Part shown: positions 60,539-64,000 of the stretch, piece by piece
How positions within the stretch are numbered: the stretch's first letter is position 1
Layout of the letters: each line of letters starts with the position of its first letter
Assembly (NCBI RefSeq): GCF_003473545.1
Contig: NZ_QUCM01000006.1
Coordinates: forward strand, 1-64,000
Direction: 5' to 3'
Origin: Clostridium sp. AM22-11AC
Lineage (GTDB): Bacteria; Bacillota; Clostridia; Lachnospirales; Lachnospiraceae
DNA length: 64,000 nt
Made by a program: the position numbers and the translations under genes
Notes under the pieces: model-generated
What the model saw: the letters and a program-made list of their open reading frames with translations, nothing else
Databases searched by the model: none
What the model was told of the DNA's origin: nothing

Positions 60539-61819
60539 TTAGCTTTCCTGTATCTTCTCCGCTGCCGCCTTTCCCGCTGCCCAGCCGGTAGACCAGGCGA
60601 TCTGCAGATTAAATCCGCCGGTCACTGCATCCACATCCAGGACTTCTCCTGCAAAGTACAGATTTTCTGCCTTTTTCGCTTCCATAGTAGACGGATTGAT
60701 CCCCTTTACATCTACGCCGCCCTGTGTAATAATAGCCTCTTTAAACGGCCGAAGCCCTGTCAGTGTGAACGTCAGCGCTTTGGTAGTTTCTACCAGGCGG
60801 CGGCGTTCTTCTTTGGTGATCTCATTTACCTGCTTATCCGGGTCAATGCCACTGCGCTCTATGATCACAGGGACCAATTTGGCAGGATATAAATGGTTTA
60901 AGCTGTTTTTAAACTGTTTATTCTTTGCCTCTGCAAAATCCCTTAAAATGCGCTCATCCAGTTGTTCCTCTGTAAGAGCCGGTTTTAAGTCGATAGACAG
61001 CTTTAACAGGTTCTTGGCAATGGCCTTGGCACAGAAAGAACTGGCGCTTAACATAAGAGGGCCGCTGACTCCAAAATGTGTAAACAGCATTTCCCCAAAG
61101 TCACGGTACAGTTCCTTTTTGCCGTTAGATACAGTAGCTTCCACATTTTTAAGAGAAAGGCCCTGAAGGGATTTTACAATCTCAAGCTCTGCTGTCTCAA
61201 ATGGCACTAAGGCTGGTGAAAGGGCTGTTACCTTAAGTCCTGCAGCCTGGGCCCACTGATAACCATCTCCTGTGGATCCTGTAGATGGATAAGACATTCC
61301 GCCGGTTGCTACGATGACGCAATCCGCATCCACAGCTGTCTTTTTTCCATTTTCTTCCAGGAAAATGCCTTTGCAGATGGTCTTATCTTCTTCTGTTATA
61401 AAGTTTAAACCTTTTACTTCCTTGCGAAGATATACTTTTACATTTTCTTTCTTTAATGTGCGATCTAAGGCTGCGATCACATCGGAAGAATGATCCGATA
61501 AAGGGAATACCCTCTTTCCTCTCTCTGTTTTCAGGCGCAGTCCTGCATCTTCCAGAAACTGCATCATATCTTCATTGGTAAAGCCGTAAAAGCTGCTGAA
61601 CATAAATTTCTTATTGGTGATCACAGCTGCAAACAGCTCGTCCATATCACCGGCATTTGTCACATTGCAGCGGCCTTTTCCTGTAATAAAGATCTTTTTG
61701 CCCAGCTTTTCATTTTTTTCATAGAGGCTTACTGCACAGTCTTCCTTTGCTGCTGCAATAGCCGCGATCATACCTGCGGCACCGCCTCCGATGACGATTA
61801 TATTTCTTTGGTTGCTCAT
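60539..61819 (-). CDS. HI0933-family FAD oxidoreductase (second copy)
   Basis: IIVIGGGAAGMIAAIAAAKE FAD motif, KKIFITGKGRCNVTN, VIVATGGMSYPSTGSTGDGY, AIITQGGVDVKGINPSTMEA and GEVLDVDAVTGGFNLQIAWS are the hallmarks; 426 residues. Substrate unknown. It is probably transcribed with cmk-ispH, 73 bases upstream of cmk, and is a paralogue of the gene at 46812. Confidence 0.88.
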   Translation of the reverse strand: MSNQRNIIVIGGGAAGMIAAIAAAKEDCAVSLYEKNEKLGKKIFITGKGRCNVTNAGDMDELFAAVITNKKFMFSSFYGFTNEDMMQFLEDAGLRLKTERGKRVFPLSDHSSDVIAALDRTLKKENVKVYLRKEVKGLNFITEEDKTICKGIFLEENGKKTAVDADCVIVATGGMSYPSTGSTGDGYQWAQAAGLKVTALSPALVPFETAELEIVKSLQGLSLKNVEATVSNGKKELYRDFGEMLFTHFGVSGPLMLSASSFCAKAIAKNLLKLSIDLKPALTEEQLDERILRDFAEAKNKQFKNSLNHLYPAKLVPVIIERSGIDPDKQVNEITKEERRRLVETTKALTFTLTGLRPFKEAIITQGGVDVKGINPSTMEAKKAENLYFAGEVLDVDAVTGGFNLQIAWSTGWAAGKAAAEKIQES

Positions 61820-61943
61820 GTATTGTTGTTTCCTTTATTATTTATATTCGCGTTTCATGCATCCTGTTTCATAGAATATTGAACCTGTCTGTTAGTATAA
61901 CATACTTATTTATAAATTTCATTCATATCTTATATCCAGATAT

Positions 61944-63302
61944 TCAGGTCTTTGCATTTTTTTCAAAACCATAGATCCATTTTCCACAGAGAAACAAATA
62001 CAGGAAAATAACAGAACTGATGCTCCAGGTCAGAGGATACGCCCAGAATACCATACGGATATCCGGGATAAAATGGACTGCCACTGTAATATAACTTACA
62101 CGGAATAAACACCATACGCAAAGCATAACTACCATAGGAACAGAAGCATTTCCTGAACCGCGGAGCACAGCTGCAATACAATGTGAAAAAGCCAGCACAC
62201 AATAAAACAGCGAAATGGTTTTTGCCTGCATAACGCCATAATGGACTACCTCCGGGTCGCTGTTAAAAGCTGCGATCAGAACCGGAGATACTGCGTAAAT
62301 TGCAAAGCCGATCAGTTCCGCAATGGACATAGAACAAAGGATACCAAACCATGCCCCTTTTTTTGCACGGTCATACTGCTTCGCACCTAAATTCTGACTG
62401 ACAAAAGTGGTCAGTGCCATATTAAAACAGGTTACAGGCAGAAATACAAATCCCTCGATTTTAGAATATGAGCCACAGCCTGCCATTGCCATTTTTCCAA
62501 ATGCGTTGATATTTGACTGTACAAACACGTTTGCAAGAGCGATCACAGAGTTCTGGAAGCCGGAAGGTACACCATTCTGAATGATCTGGCTCAAACTCGG
62601 TCCATCAAAACGGATCTTACCAACCTGCAGCTGGTACTCTTCTTTTGTCCGTATCAAATGGATCATACAAAGGATCGCACTTGTAAACTGGGAAATAGCT
62701 GTCGCAAGGGCCGCTGACCCAACACCTTTGCCAAGACCTGCAATAAAAAATATATCCAGCACAACGTTGATGCAGGAAGAACAGATCAGATAGATCAGCG
62801 GATGACGGCTGTCACCTACAGACTGCAAAATTCCTACAAAAATATTGTACATAACAACTCCAAGGGAGCCTGCAAAATACGTGCGAAAATATGCCACTGA
62901 CTCAGGAAGCACCTCTGCCGGCGTTCCCATCAAAACCAGGATCTTCGGCGCAAAATACATACCCACTACAGTCAGCACACTTCCTGCCACAAAACCAAAA
63001 GCCACTGTGGTATGGATCGCCTTGTGCAGGTTGTCACTGTTTTTCGCCCCATAATACCTTGCAATGACAACACCGGCTCCCATTGCAATACCATTAATAA
63101 ATCCAACCATTAAAAAGATCAGATTGCTGGATGAGCTGACCGCCGCCAGTGCATTACTTCCAAGAAAATTCCCCACGATCAGTGAATCCGCCGTATTATA
63201 CAGCTGCTGAAACAGGTTTCCTAAAAGCAGTGGAATGGCAAAAAAGATGATCTTTTGGGAGATGCTTCCTTCTGTCATTCTTGTTTTGCTTGCTGTGTTC
63301 AT
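61944..63302 (-). CDS. MATE-family efflux transporter
   Basis: 452 residues with about 12 hydrophobic segments. Opens GSISQKIIFFAIPLLLGNLF and FQQLYNTADSLIVGNFLGSN, ALAAVSSSSNLIFLMVGFI, then GAGVVIARYYGAKN and VVLDIFFIAGLGKGVGSAAL. Family members export drugs or metabolites with Na+ or H+; substrate unknown. Confidence 0.9.
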   Translation of the reverse strand: MNTASKTRMTEGSISQKIIFFAIPLLLGNLFQQLYNTADSLIVGNFLGSNALAAVSSSSNLIFLMVGFINGIAMGAGVVIARYYGAKNSDNLHKAIHTTVAFGFVAGSVLTVVGMYFAPKILVLMGTPAEVLPESVAYFRTYFAGSLGVVMYNIFVGILQSVGDSRHPLIYLICSSCINVVLDIFFIAGLGKGVGSAALATAISQFTSAILCMIHLIRTKEEYQLQVGKIRFDGPSLSQIIQNGVPSGFQNSVIALANVFVQSNINAFGKMAMAGCGSYSKIEGFVFLPVTCFNMALTTFVSQNLGAKQYDRAKKGAWFGILCSMSIAELIGFAIYAVSPVLIAAFNSDPEVVHYGVMQAKTISLFYCVLAFSHCIAAVLRGSGNASVPMVVMLCVWCLFRVSYITVAVHFIPDIRMVFWAYPLTWSISSVIFLYLFLCGKWIYGFEKNAKT

Positions 63303-63395
63303 TGTGTGTGCCCCATCCTTTTGTATTTTAATTGATTTAATTTGCAGATCATCCTGCCGACTGCAATATCCCTTTCAATATCCGCAAATTATAAA

Positions 63396-63443
63396 CATTT
63401 TACCGCAATATATCAATTTTGTTTGGATATATTGCGGCAAAAT
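63396..63443. terminator. Bidirectional-type hairpin between fic and MATE genes
   Basis: A perfect 12-bp CCGCAATATATC / GATATATTGCGG stem extending to ATTTT/AAAAT with an 11-base loop and A/T runs on both sides. It would end fic transcripts about 60 bases past the pseudogene's stop. Confidence 0.75.
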
Positions 63444-63503
63444 ATTAAGTCCCCAGGATATCTTGCGAATAATGTCTTATGATCATATCCTTTAAAACTT
63501 CGT

Positions 63504-64000
63504 TTAAATTACTTTTTTAAATTTATACTTTCCTTTTCCATAACCAGGTACCGGTCTAATAATATCCGCCTGCACTAAATTAGAAAGAAGTTTGGAAGCA
63601 CCTGTCCACTTTTACATTTCCAATGTCCACTTTTTCTTCATTTAAAAGTCCACTTATGTGAAGATTGCGATTATGGAGCTCATTCTTCTCATTTAAAAGT
63701 AGATTTCGGAGGAATACTTCAAGATATTCTGTTGTTTCATGAATACCTTTCTGCAGATTCGTGTAATTTGTACGGACAAGCGCATTTCTAAAATACCATG
63801 CATTTTCCGCAAAAATATCATTGGTTGCAGAGAAACCAAGTATTCTCAAATATTTGATGAAAAACACTGCCGTTGTTCTCGTATTGCCTTCTCCAAAAAT
63901 ATGGATCTGCCATAAATTTGAAATAAATACCGCAAGATGATGAATAATCTCGTCCATCGAAAGATATTTATAACTAAAATTTTTCTCCTGTGAAAAATCA
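63504..64000 (-). pseudogene. Fic-family protein, frameshifted and 5'-incomplete
   Basis: The frame is open to the right edge. It contains the Fic core FSQEKNFSYKYLSMDEII, then a modified active-site loop IHIFGEGNTRTTAVFFIKYL (H-x-F-x-E-G-N-T-R instead of HPFxDGNGR), and ENAWYFRNALVRTNYTNL. Frame one ends at 63580 after NVKVDRCFQTSF. In another frame, SKLLSNLVQADIIRPVPGYG then KGKYKFKKVI to the TAA at 63504 matches the winged-helix end of such proteins, so the C-terminus is broken by a frameshifting deletion. The active Fic family AMPylates target proteins; activity here is doubtful. Confidence 0.75.

Noticed and set aside
1..64000. CRISPR arrays, tRNA or rRNA genes
   Set aside because: No regularly spaced repeats and no cloverleaf or rRNA-like sequence were noticed by eye; a tRNAscan or rRNA search could still show otherwise.

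Overview
The window looks like a low-to-moderate GC, spore-forming Clostridia chromosome, most likely Lachnospiraceae. The evidence is spore genes (spoIVA, yqfC/yqfD, an alpha/beta-type SASP, a SpoVB-type flippase), an IspH-ribosomal protein S1 fusion, a long-form PRPP synthetase of about 395 residues, RqcH, RbgA and GGAGG-type ribosome binding sites with frequent TTG/GTG starts. No rRNA or tRNA gene was recognised and no CRISPR array was seen.

Region 1 (1-9070) is accessory. The 3' end of a xylulokinase-type gene is followed directly by a phage-like module. Its left half is a leftward, tightly packed early operon of about 15 small genes (444-5081): Cys-rich zinc-ribbon proteins, an HNH-like nuclease, a PP-loop/PAPS-reductase-like ATPase and several unknowns. 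It faces a rightward XRE repressor (5229-5621). Between them are two consensus promoters (TTGACA-17-TATAAT leftward, TTGACA-17-TATATT rightward) and four 13-14 bp operator-like palindromes, which form a lysis/lysogeny-type switch. To the right lie a small leftward gene, a second XRE regulator, a membrane-protein pair (73 aa plus a 373 aa YHYH/coiled-coil protein) in the usual position of a lysogenic-conversion cassette, and a large serine recombinase. The recombinase abuts a sensor histidine kinase gene cut exactly after its H-box. The other half of the kinase and the phage structural genes are absent, so the element is probably a deleted or rearranged remnant.

Region 2 (9.9-32 kb) is core genome: rqcH (+), then a nearly unbroken minus-strand series of rpsU, alaS, a DUF1311 lipoprotein-like protein, rnhA, a beta-CASP nuclease, spoIVA, the branched-chain amino-acid ABC system livJ-H-M-G-F, gpsA-plsY, der, a DUF6472-like protein, a PDZ-radical SAM-DUF512 protein, prs and pgeF.

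Region 3 (32-54.7 kb) continues on the minus strand: yraN-rnhB-rbgA-lepB-rplS, a CorC-type protein, trmD-mutS-miaB, a second lepB, proBA with a DUF896 gene between them, two coupled FAD oxidoreductases, a BofC-like membrane protein, a SpoVB/MurJ flippase, YerB-like lipoprotein, ybeY-phoH-yqfD-yqfC.

Region 4 (54.8-64 kb) has a plus-strand DUF4397 surface-type protein, an orphan cbiG with a stop-interrupted ORF coupled to its end, an SASP gene with a good sigma-G-type promoter, cmk-ispH/rpsA, a second HI0933-type oxidoreductase, a MATE transporter and a frameshifted fic gene running off the right edge.

Several intergenic regions carry long palindromic elements (18085-18172, 29580-29850, 34555-34717, 45032-45064). 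At least one pair shares a 25-bp identical core, and one supplies an artefactual N-terminal extension to lepB.
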